Shown piece after piece: positions 50,872 through 61,336 of a stretch of 64,000 bases of DNA. The number at the start of each line of letters is the position of its first letter. Positions within the stretch are counted from its first letter, which is position 1. Location of the stretch: contig JARBJD010000226.1 in NCBI GenBank assembly GCA_033064195.1, positions 57,641-121,640 of the forward strand, read 5' to 3'. The translations under genes and the position numbers were made by a program. A model generated the notes under the pieces. The model made no database searches and had not been told where the DNA came from. It saw only the letters and a list, made by a program, of their open reading frames with translations. The DNA comes from Blattamonas nauphoetae. Its lineage: Eukaryota > Preaxostyla > Oxymonadida.

Positions 50872-50881
50872 AATTAGGATG

Positions 50882-52962
50882 TCATTGCTCGTAACTTTTC
50901 AAAAAGGGTTTGATCAACTTTTTCTGAAATTTATTGACTAACTTGGAGAATTGAATCATTTTTAAGAAATAGGAGAGGAGGAAAAGATGAAGAGAGATGT
51001 GATGGAGAACAGAGAAGATGAAGAGAAAGAGTTGGATGGAGAAGAGAAAGAGGATGGATAGAAATAGGTGTGGAAGGGAAGGACGAGAACGAATGATCGA
51101 GTCGGTATGGCCTTTATGTGGTTTTTGATGGACTGATTGTGAGGAAGTTCCTTTCGGAGTGTCTCCTCTCATCATTTCGTTTCTCTCCCTTCGTCTCGTA
51201 TCAACTTCGTTGTTCCTCATTCTCCGATTCATCTCCTCTTCTCTCCTCTTCATTTTCGCTGCTTCCTGTCTTGTCATTCTTGTCAGATCTGCCACACACG
51301 CCCGCTGGCTGGTCCGACATTCATCGATGAAAATGGAAAGGGGGTCAGTGGAGTCTCGGGATGGTTCAGTATCATCTTGTGAGGGTGTGGGTGTTTCCCA
51401 GGAGGTTTAGTTCACATTGTCGAAGTGCCGCTTTCCTTCTTCCTCCTTCCTTCGTTGTTCCTCTTCCTCTTTCTTCTTTCGTTCGTCTTCTTCTCGTTTC
51501 TGAGAGAAGCTGCCGCGTGAACTCGCACCAGTTGAAGTTGACGGGCCAACTGGGCGAGCTGGAGAACTGGACGTGTCGATCATCTTCCCAATGCCCCAGC
51601 GAGCAAATGCACTGGACACACTCGATCCGGTCTCGATCGTCGCTGAGTCTTTCTGAGCTGCTCGTTGCCTCTCTCGCTCCAAATCCTCTCTGATCTTTCG
51701 CTGCTTCTCTTCCGCTGCTTCTCTCTCAGCATTTTGCTTCCTCTCCCACTCTGACTTTTCTGACTTTCAGCTTCGTTTTCTCTCTTTTGTTCCTCTCCGT
51801 TCCTCCTTCCTTCGTCTCCTTCTTCTCGTTTGATTCTCGTTTTTCTCTCTCTCCTCATCTTCCCTCCTCTTCTCCTCTTTCCTCCTTTCCTCTTCCATCC
51901 TCTCATTCCGCTCTCTCTCCTCCCGTCTTTCCTGTTCTCGCCGATTCTCATCCTCTTTCCGTCTCAAACGCTCCTTCTCTTCGCGGTCTTGATCGTCCTT
52001 CTCCTGTGGGATTCTTCTTTCCTCTTCAGCCTCTCTTTCCCGATTGAGCATGTCGGCTCGCATGCGCTCCTCATCGATCTCTTTTTGTCTCCGGTCTGCT
52101 TCCTCTTTTGACGTTTTGCTTCTTCCTTCTTTCTTTGTTCTTCTTCTTCCTTTTTCTTTCGTTCGTCTTCTTCTCGTTTCTGAGAGAAGTTGCCTCGAGA
52201 TGACGATGATGTCAGTTGGGGACCGACTGGACGAGATCCAACTCCAGTGTCGATCATCTTCCCAATGCCCCAGCGAGCAAACGCACTTGACACACTCGAT
52301 CCTGTCTCGATCGTCGCTGAGTCTTTCTGAGCTGCTCGTTGTCTCTCTCGCTCCAAATCCTCTCTGATCTTTCGTTGTTTCTCTCCCGCTGCTTCTCGTT
52401 CAGCTTCTTGCTTCCTTTCCCATTCTGACTTCTTTGGGGGAATATTCGCTTTCTTCTCTTCCTCCCTTCGCCTCTCCTCTTCCTTTCTTCTCTTCTGCGA
52501 TTTCACGCCTCACTCGTTCCTGAATTCGCTTTTTCTCTTCTTCCTCCTTCCTTCTCGCTTCTTCTTCCTTCCTTTTTGCTTCTTCCTTCATCTTCCGTTC
52601 TTCTTCCTTTCGAAGTTCCTCCTTTCTCTCCTCTTCTCATTGCTTCTCTTCAGTGAGTTCTTTCCGCACTCTTTCTTCAATTTTCTTTCGCTCTTCCTCT
52701 TCCCATCGTTTCGCATCTTCTTTGCTTCGTCTTTCTTCATCTTCCCATCTTCGCTTCGCTTCTCGTTCAATTCTTTCCTCTTCTTCTCTCCTCTTCCTAT
52801 CTTCTTCTCGCCTCGCTTTTCCTCATCTTCCTTTCTTCGTTCTTCCTCCAATTCCTTCATCACCCTTTCTTCAATCTGCTTTCTCTCATCTTCTCTCCGC
52901 TTCTCTTCCTCTTTCTCTCGCTCTTCTCTCTCAGTCACCTGTTTCCTTTCCCATTCTGTCAT
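50882..52962 (-). pseudogene. Glu/Arg/Lys-rich coiled-coil gene with repeated modules
   Basis: The minus strand encodes long charged coiled coil in several frames. A module beginning (S/T)EWERKQ.AERE occurs three times (near 52960, 52450 and 51750). Two copies also carry ERQRAAQKDSATIETGSSVS, then AFARWGIGKMIDT, RPVGP and FSQKREEDERKKKEEEEQR (near 52370-52130 and 51690-51430), about 670 bp apart and roughly 85% identical. A further piece, MADLTRMTRQEAAKMKRREE, lies near 51290. Frame changes between modules without clear introns suggest decay. The AFARWGIGKMIDT motif is not one I recognise. It may be host sequence captured by the inner element. Confidence 0.45.
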
Positions 52963-52996
52963 TCGATCTCATGAGGGTGGAGGAGGAGATGAATAG

Positions 52997-54420
52997 ATGT
53001 GAGTGGCTGTGAGAAGGAAGGGATGGACTGAAAAAACCTCATTCACTTTACGAATGATTACATACGTTCTGCATCTTTCTGAGATGTCTGTCTCATGTTT
53101 TATCGATTAACTGTTCCACTTTAAATTTCTGTATAGTCAGGACACTTATTGTCATAAAAATGAAGAAATATCTGTAAGTCAGAGTAGGGAGAAGCATACT
53201 TTTCAAATTGGTTTCGTTTGATGTTTCCGTTTCGTTCTTTTCTCCAACTCCATTGTTCACGAGCTCGGACCCTCGATTATGAAGATCGTCCTCTCCTCTC
53301 ACTCTGTTTTGTCTCTTCGTCCCAACTCCCAGTTCATTGTTTACGAATCAGCTCGGTTTGTCCTCCTTTGGCCTCATCTATTCCGTCTTCACAGGATCGA
53401 CAGGTCAATCTGCCTTCTGGAGGGAAGATCAACAATAATAAATGTGAAAAATGCGATCAATAATATGAATATGAATCATTTTGATTCGGAAAAGTGTAAT
53501 ACAGACTATTTCGAGGTAGAAAACGATCCGTTCATTTAGGGCGACAAATGAGAGTGTAACGACCATCTCATTTGGATAAGGGCGAGAAAGCATCGTATCT
53601 GGATTCAAAATGAGAAATTTCTTTATAAGAAAACATCTTGAACCAAAAGGAACGAGATACCAGTCAAGATCATCAACAAACCAACAAAGTGTGCAACAGA
53701 GCGGCGAATTTTGAAGGCAAATTGATTCGATCATGTTTGAAATAAGATACTACTATCATTGACTGAATTCTGACGTGTAACATCATTGAAAGAGAAATAA
53801 TGTGTCAAATCGGAAATGAACTGAATTCCCGGAATGAGTTTATAAAAGTATCGCAGAATGAGTGGTTGCTAGAAAATGATGTGAAGAATGGAATTTCGAA
53901 GTGAAAACCGATTTAAGTGACCCTGAAAGAAATGGGACGACGAAATTAACTTGAGATGGGGAGGACGATCCGGACATGTCCAGGACAGGACAGTTTTGTC
54001 CATTTTGATCTGATCACAATTGGATTGTGAAGAAATTCAGATGATTCGTTTTTTCAACAATTGAGTGAATGTCCAAGATCGGACAAGCTCGGACATTTCT
54101 GCAATTAATGGGTCTTTTTGTCCAAATTCTCTAGTACTCGTTTATCATTTTGATGAAAGACAAAATCTGAATTTAATCACCACTATTCACTTATTTATTA
54201 ACGAATTGAGTGTCAATCACATTGATTTAGGCCACATGAAGCACTTCTTTTTCACTTGGACCTGTCCGCTGTCCGTTGTCCGAGTTGAACGTCTTTTTGT
54301 CCGTCCGTTGCTCATCCTTAGTAAGAACTCGATTAACTATCGTTTCTTTAAAGAGGATGAAGTATTTCCTTTGAATTTCTTTTTGCCACCTCTGAGATCT
54401 GACCCATATTTTAAAAACAC
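52997..54420. other. Right part of the inner element, no genes recognised
   Basis: AT-rich with scattered GGACA motifs (ATGTCCAGGACAGGACAG near 53975). Short frames have no features. Confidence 0.4.
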
Positions 54421-54496
54421 CCGGTCACTGACCGTCAGTACTTTTTGGGAAAAAGTGACCGGTCACCCCGGTCAGTCCAGTATAAATCCAACTGAG

Positions 54497-54871
54497 ATGT
54501 ACAACGAAAGACGTCGAGTATATTCAGAACAAGCATTAATTGAATCAATGAGAGAAGAGAACTGTTCGCTAGTCTCTGGGTATGTCAGAAATACTGTGCC
54601 GGTGACGTATGTTCATGAGGGAGTTGAATGGAGAATAAAACCAAAGTTGTGGAATCAAGGAAACAGACCTCACTTAGCGAAACGTCGACACTACACTCAA
54701 TCATTCGTTGAAAATGAACTGAAGAAATTCAATTGTGAGCTCGTAGGTGAGTACACGAAAGTTTTGGTTCCATTCACATATCGAGAGATTGGCGGAAGTG
54801 AAGTGTTCAGAATTAGACTTGATTCCTGGCTAAAGGCAAAGATAAAGCCCCATCAGAGAAAACAGAAATAA
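54497..54871 (+). CDS. Polinton small protein with two copies of a viral-type repeat
   Basis: About 124 residues from the first ATG right of the inner insertion. Two related units of about 50 residues follow each other: ALIESMREENCSLVSGYVRN..VPVTYVHEGVEWRIKP and FVENELKKFNCELVGEYTKV..VPFTYREIGGSEVFRIRL. The pattern (helix, N/DC.L..Y, strand, short strand pair) resembles the small repeats that accompany nucleases and DNA-binding proteins in large DNA viruses and phages. That comparison is from memory and is only suggestive. The gene lies just upstream of the polymerase gene on the same strand. Confidence 0.55.
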   Translation: MYNERRRVYSEQALIESMREENCSLVSGYVRNTVPVTYVHEGVEWRIKPKLWNQGNRPHLAKRRHYTQSFVENELKKFNCELVGEYTKVLVPFTYREIGGSEVFRIRLDSWLKAKIKPHQRKQK

Positions 54872-54896
54872 ACACTCAACTTTTTTTATTTTCGGA

Positions 54897-54914
54897 TTTT
54901 TTAATTTGTAGTAA
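54897..54914 (+). promoter_or_regulatory. Polinton promoter motif before the polymerase gene
   Basis: TTTTTTAATTTGTAGTAA directly abuts ATG 54915. Related T-rich motifs ending GTATAA or similar precede the starts at 59345, 61337 and 62575. Confidence 0.6.
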
Positions 54915-57900
54915 ATGGCGGCGACACTGAAATTTGTCACAGACAGCATCACGAAAATAAGAGCACTATTTCCAAACACCACCTTTGAATTCAAGGATGA
55001 ACATGGTTATGATCGAACATATAATCCAGAGAGTAGAAACTACCAACATCAGAGAGCATATCTCCTGTCGATGCTTAAGAATCCAGATCTTCATTTTGAA
55101 GGAGAAATTAGGAATATTACCAACTATCAGATTGATGTTTTTATTCACAAACTGGAAGAGCACAATAACAATGTAATGATGAATGAAGAAGACAGCAAAG
55201 CAAGAATGCAAATCATGAAAGAAAATCCAAGAGTGAACAAAGATGAACTGAAAAAGCAAGTGTTCAAAATGACGTGGAAACTGAAATCAATTGAAGAGAA
55301 GCTGATGGATCATTGGATGAAGAATCTGTTGATAATTCAGAAGAAAAATGAACAAATGGAAAAAAGAGACGTGCAGACATTTGAGGGATTTGAAGAATGC
55401 ATCTTACTAGCAGAACCACGTGACAAAGCAGCATTCAATTCTTGTCTCACGAACGCACGAAGGAAGTTCAAAAAGAATGAGGTCGAGAAGGTTGAGGATA
55501 ATGGAAAACCATATCAGTTGTACTTCCACAATCATCTGAAGAACGTTGACGAAATTACAACCTTCATCAATGCAGTGTTCGACAAGGAGAAGGATCACCC
55601 ATTCAAGATTAGTATTGACTTTGGAAAGATCATCGAGAGAAAAGACAAAGATGAGACAACTTACAATGACTTCAGACCAGAATTGGAGAACACATCAAAG
55701 AGTTTTCCGACAGTGATAAGAAGTGCAGGAGACATCAACGAGTATTCAAAATATGCGATCAATCTGATCAAAGAATCACAAGAGAGAACACTGATGGATA
55801 CGAAGACAATGTACATCGCATTCCACTCCATTCTGGTTGCAGTCTATCGATTCCCAGTCGCAGGAAAAGCTAATGCAATTCTCACTGAACACATCAAAAC
55901 GAGGAATGTTCGGTACATTGATTCTGAGTACAATATCTGCTTCTTTCAAGCTCTATCATTCCTCACACTTCCTGAAGTTCAAGGTAAGAAAATATCAATC
56001 AATATGAGGAACAGTGAAGCCTACAGATTGTTCGCACAATGGATGAATCTCACTCATCTCCAATCTCGACAATTGACCCCACATCTTCAGAATTATCCTG
56101 GATTTGATATTGCATGTGACATTGAGAAAGCGATGATTCAATTCAACATCACAGTTCACATTTATGAATACGACGAAGACAAGAAGCGGTATTTCCTCAG
56201 TCAATCGTATGTCAACGAAAATGAGGATGCAAGCGTTCTCTCACTTCTGATGATTCCACTAACAGCCACACTCGTTCATGTGATGTTCATTGTGGATCCT
56301 GAGAAAATCACTGGATACAAACTCTGTCCATATTGTCAGTCAAGAGGATTCCAAGTGAAGAATAAAAACTTCAGTAGAGATTTTGAGAAGCATCTCAGAG
56401 AGTGCAAAGAACTTGATGGAAAACATGTGAAGAAGATCTCACTTGACAAGACACCAAGACCATACGTTCCACATATTCTCAACAATCGAACATTTGAATT
56501 CCTGATGGCGCACAAGAGACAAGACGAATTCAAACCAACACAATACTACATCACATACGATTTCGAAACCATGGAAGATCTCATTCTTGACAATTTATTC
56601 TCTGATGACAACACACAACTGATCTCACACTTGAAGCCTCTCTCCGTTGCATCTGCAATCAAAACAAAATCAGGTGTGAAGTCAATCTACTTTGATCTTC
56701 GAGATGGAAAGGACTTTGTGAAGCAATGGATCAGAGAACTCTTCAGATATGCTGAGACAGTACGAGAGAACAACTACTACGAAGACCCAGAGATTCCTTC
56801 ACAGAATGAAGTCAGTGTGATTGGATTCAACAGTTCTAGATTCGACATCAATCTCATCTTTCGTGATCTCGTTGACAAGGATTGGAAAGTGGTGAGTTTC
56901 CTTGGATCCACAACGAAGTACAAACAAGTATTGATCAGACACGAGAAAACACAACAGGTACTTCGGTTCATTGACATGATGTCGTACACAGGACCAATGA
57001 CTTTGGATAGTGCAGTCAAAGCTTTCGGAGGTAATACGACACTTCAGAAATCATTCTTTGCTTACGAATCATTTGATTCATCAGACTACGATGTAGTGTT
57101 GAGCAAACAAGAACCATTCTCCAAATATGAATTCTATTCCAGTCTGAACAACAGTGAAATGTCCGACAGTGATTACAAATTGTACCTTGATGATTGGAAC
57201 AAACAAGGATTCAAGAACCGTTGGGAATATCTGAAATTCTACAACATCAGAGATGTCGAATGTATGATTGCACCTCTGGACAATCTGATTGATCTGAACT
57301 TCCAATACAAAGTGGATATGTTGCACAATCTCTCATTGTCAGCCAACGCTTCTGCAATGAAATACGCGTGTGCCTACAAAGACTTTGATATCGACGATGA
57401 TTTCAATGGAGTGGATCAATCTGGAGAAATAAAAATCACCAAGCAATACTGGAAGTACAAAGTTGCATCATACATCTATCAAGACCAGAAAGCTCATCGC
57501 AGTACTGATAAAAATGTCACTGAAGCAGACTATGAGTGGTTCGTTCAACAGTGCAAGAGAGTGTGCTATATCTGCAAGAGTCACTTCTCACAAGCAGTAC
57601 GTCCAACACTGGATCGAATCGACAATTCGAAAGGACATTCAAAAGAGAACGTTAAGATCTGCTGTGATTACTGCAACACCTACAAGTCAGACCATGATGA
57701 ACATCTCACAAGATTGAGAATTCAACTGAAGAAGTACTGCATCTGGAAATCACTCCCAATGACTCTGACACATGAGCAAACATATCACAAGTTGAGAGCC
57801 GCAGTGACTGGTGGATTATCGAATGTTCAGCACAGACAGAACATCAAAGACGTGACTCCAATCAATCACTTCACATATGAAGATGGAAAAGTTATCTCCA

Positions 57901-59321
57901 CTGATACAGAACATAAAATGACTCATGTCTGTGGTGTTGATTTCAATTCACTATATCCAAGTGCTTTCTCATCAATCAAGAACAAGAACAATCCATACAC
58001 GAAACACAGAATGTACATGCCAGGACGATGCTTATTCACCGCAACAGGAGATAAAGAATGCCGGAAGATTATCGAAGACAAAAATCAGAAGACATTGTTC
58101 GTTGCAGAACTGAAAGGACACATCGATGAAAAGTACATTAATGAGTTCATAAATTTCCCACCAATCTTCAGAAACATCAATATCAATACGACAGAAGAGA
58201 ACATTGGAGAGAAGACCTATTCGTTGATGAAGAAACATGGATTGAAGACTGACGACAAACAAAGAAAGCTGACCCAACTCTTGAGCACACACAATCAGTA
58301 TATGTTCTTTTCGACATACTATCTGTGGTTCCTCATCGACTATTGCCACTTCATCGTAGACGATATTAAGACTGTGATGGTCTTTTCGAGACATGCAGGA
58401 TTTGAACCATTTGTGACATCATTCATGAATGACAGAATAGAAGCAATGAAGGTTGGAAACAAAGGAAAGGAACAATTCTGTAAAACGAACTTGAATGGAA
58501 GTTACGGATATGATGGAATGAACACTGAGAAATACAACTCAATCACAATCTGCAATGAGAAGAGAACATACTTGAAACAAATGATGAAAAGATTTGTGGC
58601 GACTCGAGAGATCAATGAGGACAACTACATTGTGATTGAAGATCGAGAGAAAGCATCATGCAAAACATGTCTGCAAGAAGCAGTATTCACACTCGACAAT
58701 GCCAAGTTCTGGTATCTGAATTTCATCTACAACTTCATGTACAAGTGTCTAGATATGAAAAAGATTCATTTCTGTGAGGGAGACACAGACTCTGCTTATT
58801 GGGCAATCTCAGGTGATTCAAATGCAGGTATTCATCAACAATTTGAACACGTGATTGCTGACAAAGAATTCTATGATGCACACAAATATGAATGGTTTCC
58901 CAATCCTGAAAAGGGTGTCGGTGATGAGAAGAAACTGTTAGGACTAGCAATTGAAAAGGAAGGTGAACAGATGATCTGTCTTGCACCAAAGTGTTACTCT
59001 CTCGATGAGAAATGTAAAATCAAAGGAGTGTCATTAAAGAAAACAAATATCACAAGTGACGATTATGTGAAATGTCTTAATGGAGAGAAAACTGTGACTA
59101 CAACACTGAACTTCACCGTAAAACGGTTCAAGCATCAGTATGATGCGTTTCAGACGAGAAGAGTCGTGAGTGAAGAGGACACCAATGGATTTGAGATTGC
59201 GAAAATACAACAACAGAAACTCAGTCTCAGTGGAATCCATCTGAAAGCAATCGTACTTGAAAATGAATCGTGTCCTCCATTCATTCATGGACTGAAAGCT
59301 ACTGATTTTATAATTGAATAA
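54915..59321 (+). CDS. Polinton DNA polymerase, family B protein-primed type, 1468 aa
   Basis: Domain order as read: an N-terminal helical region; an OTU-like region around residues 330-460 (EYNICFFQALSFLTL, ITVHIYEYDED); a Cys/His finger near 470-497; 3'-5' exonuclease motifs (TYDFETME near 549, GFNSSRFDINLIF near 636, NIRDVECM near 777); an HNH-type zinc nuclease-like insert near 880-925 (CYICK, TLDRIDNSKGHSKENVKICC, DYCN); then the palm (DFNSLYPSAF near 1008, NLNGSYGYDGMN near 1192, GDTDSAYW near 1289, KCYSL near 1359). It copies the element by protein priming in the family. The HNH-like block between exonuclease and palm is the unusual part. Confidence 0.93.
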   Translation: MAATLKFVTDSITKIRALFPNTTFEFKDEHGYDRTYNPESRNYQHQRAYLLSMLKNPDLHFEGEIRNITNYQIDVFIHKLEEHNNNVMMNEEDSKARMQIMKENPRVNKDELKKQVFKMTWKLKSIEEKLMDHWMKNLLIIQKKNEQMEKRDVQTFEGFEECILLAEPRDKAAFNSCLTNARRKFKKNEVEKVEDNGKPYQLYFHNHLKNVDEITTFINAVFDKEKDHPFKISIDFGKIIERKDKDETTYNDFRPELENTSKSFPTVIRSAGDINEYSKYAINLIKESQERTLMDTKTMYIAFHSILVAVYRFPVAGKANAILTEHIKTRNVRYIDSEYNICFFQALSFLTLPEVQGKKISINMRNSEAYRLFAQWMNLTHLQSRQLTPHLQNYPGFDIACDIEKAMIQFNITVHIYEYDEDKKRYFLSQSYVNENEDASVLSLLMIPLTATLVHVMFIVDPEKITGYKLCPYCQSRGFQVKNKNFSRDFEKHLRECKELDGKHVKKISLDKTPRPYVPHILNNRTFEFLMAHKRQDEFKPTQYYITYDFETMEDLILDNLFSDDNTQLISHLKPLSVASAIKTKSGVKSIYFDLRDGKDFVKQWIRELFRYAETVRENNYYEDPEIPSQNEVSVIGFNSSRFDINLIFRDLVDKDWKVVSFLGSTTKYKQVLIRHEKTQQVLRFIDMMSYTGPMTLDSAVKAFGGNTTLQKSFFAYESFDSSDYDVVLSKQEPFSKYEFYSSLNNSEMSDSDYKLYLDDWNKQGFKNRWEYLKFYNIRDVECMIAPLDNLIDLNFQYKVDMLHNLSLSANASAMKYACAYKDFDIDDDFNGVDQSGEIKITKQYWKYKVASYIYQDQKAHRSTDKNVTEADYEWFVQQCKRVCYICKSHFSQAVRPTLDRIDNSKGHSKENVKICCDYCNTYKSDHDEHLTRLRIQLKKYCIWKSLPMTLTHEQTYHKLRAAVTGGLSNVQHRQNIKDVTPINHFTYEDGKVISTDTEHKMTHVCGVDFNSLYPSAFSSIKNKNNPYTKHRMYMPGRCLFTATGDKECRKIIEDKNQKTLFVAELKGHIDEKYINEFINFPPIFRNININTTEENIGEKTYSLMKKHGLKTDDKQRKLTQLLSTHNQYMFFSTYYLWFLIDYCHFIVDDIKTVMVFSRHAGFEPFVTSFMNDRIEAMKVGNKGKEQFCKTNLNGSYGYDGMNTEKYNSITICNEKRTYLKQMMKRFVATREINEDNYIVIEDREKASCKTCLQEAVFTLDNAKFWYLNFIYNFMYKCLDMKKIHFCEGDTDSAYWAISGDSNAGIHQQFEHVIADKEFYDAHKYEWFPNPEKGVGDEKKLLGLAIEKEGEQMICLAPKCYSLDEKCKIKGVSLKKTNITSDDYVKCLNGEKTVTTTLNFTVKRFKHQYDAFQTRRVVSEEDTNGFEIAKIQQQKLSLSGIHLKAIVLENESCPPFIHGLKATDFIIE

Positions 59322-59325
59322 ACAC

Positions 59326-59344
59326 AAACTTTATTTTTGTATAA
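59326..59344 (+). promoter_or_regulatory. Polinton promoter motif before the integrase
   Basis: AACTTTATTTTTGTATAA stands directly before ATG 59345, in the short gap after the polymerase stop. Confidence 0.5.
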
Positions 59345-61267
59345 ATGAATACACGACAGATTAATACTTTAATGAATAGGATACTTCGGTGCACACAGCA
59401 TTCCAAACACGAAATAGTCAAAAAGAAATGGACTTTAACTAACGTTTTACCTGTCTATCATGGCGCTGATTCTAATGGACCTTTTGATGGAAATGATGAA
59501 ACATACTTCGAGGATTGGTTCAATGGAGGTTTATCTCCTGAAATATCACTACCTGATGGAAGAAGAGTAGTTCAACAATTTGTAAGCAACTTCCTAGGAG
59601 TTCGTATTCGGGATAGCACTGCTAAACTTGCATTCGAAGCATATCAATTTTATCATCACGAGGTGACTCAGGGAGTGAATTCTTCACCACGGATTCGAAG
59701 GCCTGCAGAGGCAAGACCAATACCAATTCCAGTGCAAAGACCAATAGCAATTCAATCACCTGAAGACCTAGTTCTTCCTGGACAGATGAGAAACTTGAAA
59801 TCAATGGGGTTTGAATATGAATATCCAATGAAGGAGAGGAAATTTGAAGAGGAGGACGATGATGACATAATTCCCAATCCACCAATGTCAATCAGAACAA
59901 CTCCATTCAAACACCCTGTGAGAGAGATCAGACACTACGAACCGACGACACAGCAAGTGCTCAATAAGTTGGCACAAATGAAAGGATTGTTTGATCATCA
60001 ACAGAGAAACGATTCAGAAGATGAACAGATCAAAGCTGAGAACTCAATAATGAAAAATCAAAAGCAGATGGAACACTTTATTACATCACACATTCTGGAT
60101 GCAAATAAAATGAACAGAGACACATTCGTTCGAGCCTCGATAAACAGAAAGATTGCGAACGAAGATCTTGACTTCATTCTGACTCACACAAAACAAATAC
60201 CATTCGGAGGAAGATCATTTCAGGATTGGTATGAGGAATATGATCATAGATGGAGTGCTGCACATCCCAGGAAAATTCAGAGAGAGAAAGGAAGTGACAG
60301 AATGAGAATTGATCCACCAATGATTCCTAAAACAACGGAAAAAATTGTGTATCCTTTTCGATCAAAAATGCAGTTCATGTCCAAAGCAATAACAGGTGAT
60401 CCACAGAAGACATCAGACAGAAAGGTTCCTCAGAATTGTGACAGACCTTACTTTTCTCCCAAGTTCGGATCATGGGAAATTGATCTCGTTTTCATTCAAG
60501 CACCAACGTCGAAAACAGTGTTGCAGATATACCTCTTCGCAATTAACATCAACACCAAATACCTGGTTGTCATTCCTGTTCTGGATAAATCATGGAGCAA
60601 AGTCAAGACTGCAATCAATGATCTGATTAATCATCGTGGAGTTCATGTCAACAACATTCGTGGTGATGGTGAAGCAGCATGGACAAGTGGAGAAGCATCA
60701 GAGTTTTTCAAGGATCAGAATGTCAGCACATATTTCACAAGTTCGCCATTCACAAATCACAATAGAATTGTCGATCGAGTGATCAGAACAATCAGAGATG
60801 GATTCCAAGACAATGCAACACAGATGGCCAATCATTCATTGATGAATCAGATGGTGGAATACTACAACATGACTCCACATCGAGCGTACTGGAACAAGTT
60901 CACTCCACAGCAGGCACAAAACAATCGTGAAATCGAAGCTCTGTATATCTCCAGTTGTGAAGAACAATTAAAGAACATCCAAAAGCAACAGATTACACAG
61001 ATGCTATGGAAGTACAAGCCAGGAAACATTCTACTAATTCACCTTGATTTAGACAAGACTGTTGCCAAGTTTCAGAAGAAGCGAAGACAGTTTCAATTCG
61101 TGGGGAAATTCATTGAATACAAGCACGGTAATGTTGTAGCAACTCTACTGAATTGTCTCACATGTCTCCCAAAAATAGTGTACGTTCCAATCCAACACAC
61201 CAAGTTCCATGCAGACTCTATTGACGACTTAACTCCAGAGTTCATTGCGGAATTCGGTCTTCTCTGA
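59345..61267 (+). CDS. Polinton integrase (retroviral rve type), 640 aa
   Basis: The first 330 or so residues are a low-complexity, Pro- and acid-containing region of no recognised family. The rve core lies around 370-530: FGSWEIDLVFIQAP, LFAININTKYLVVIPVLDKS, NIRGDGEAAWTSGEAS, STYFTSSPFTNHNRIVDRVI and QMVEYYNMTPHRAYWNKFTP. A C-terminal beta-barrel-like region (YKPGNILLIHLDLD to YVPIQHTKFHAD) resembles the SH3-like end of such integrases. In Polintons this enzyme inserts the element into the genome. It follows the polymerase gene on the same strand with a 23-bp gap. Confidence 0.9.
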   Translation: MNTRQINTLMNRILRCTQHSKHEIVKKKWTLTNVLPVYHGADSNGPFDGNDETYFEDWFNGGLSPEISLPDGRRVVQQFVSNFLGVRIRDSTAKLAFEAYQFYHHEVTQGVNSSPRIRRPAEARPIPIPVQRPIAIQSPEDLVLPGQMRNLKSMGFEYEYPMKERKFEEEDDDDIIPNPPMSIRTTPFKHPVREIRHYEPTTQQVLNKLAQMKGLFDHQQRNDSEDEQIKAENSIMKNQKQMEHFITSHILDANKMNRDTFVRASINRKIANEDLDFILTHTKQIPFGGRSFQDWYEEYDHRWSAAHPRKIQREKGSDRMRIDPPMIPKTTEKIVYPFRSKMQFMSKAITGDPQKTSDRKVPQNCDRPYFSPKFGSWEIDLVFIQAPTSKTVLQIYLFAININTKYLVVIPVLDKSWSKVKTAINDLINHRGVHVNNIRGDGEAAWTSGEASEFFKDQNVSTYFTSSPFTNHNRIVDRVIRTIRDGFQDNATQMANHSLMNQMVEYYNMTPHRAYWNKFTPQQAQNNREIEALYISSCEEQLKNIQKQQITQMLWKYKPGNILLIHLDLDKTVAKFQKKRRQFQFVGKFIEYKHGNVVATLLNCLTCLPKIVYVPIQHTKFHADSIDDLTPEFIAEFGLL

Positions 61268-61336
61268 CCTCAGAACTTCGTTCGCTTCAATTTGGCGTCG
61301 TTTCAAAAATGTTTCAGATATTTTTATTTCACTTAA

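Larger units (their letters stand above)
49014..54484. mobile_element. 5471-bp TIR element inserted in the Polinton
   Basis: The terminal inverted repeats are TATACTGGACTGACCG at 49014-49029 and its exact complement at 54469-54484 (16 of 16 bases). They are flanked by the 8-bp direct repeat AATCCAAC at 49006-49013 and 54485-54492. The subterminal regions are rich in GGTCA/TGACC palindromes, including GTGACCGGTCAC at 54455-54466. An 8-bp duplication occurs in hAT, P and Merlin-like groups, but the tips match none that I recognise. The interior holds the 140-bp cassette array and a decayed coiled-coil gene; no transposase is seen. Probably non-autonomous, or of an unknown type. Confidence 0.85.
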
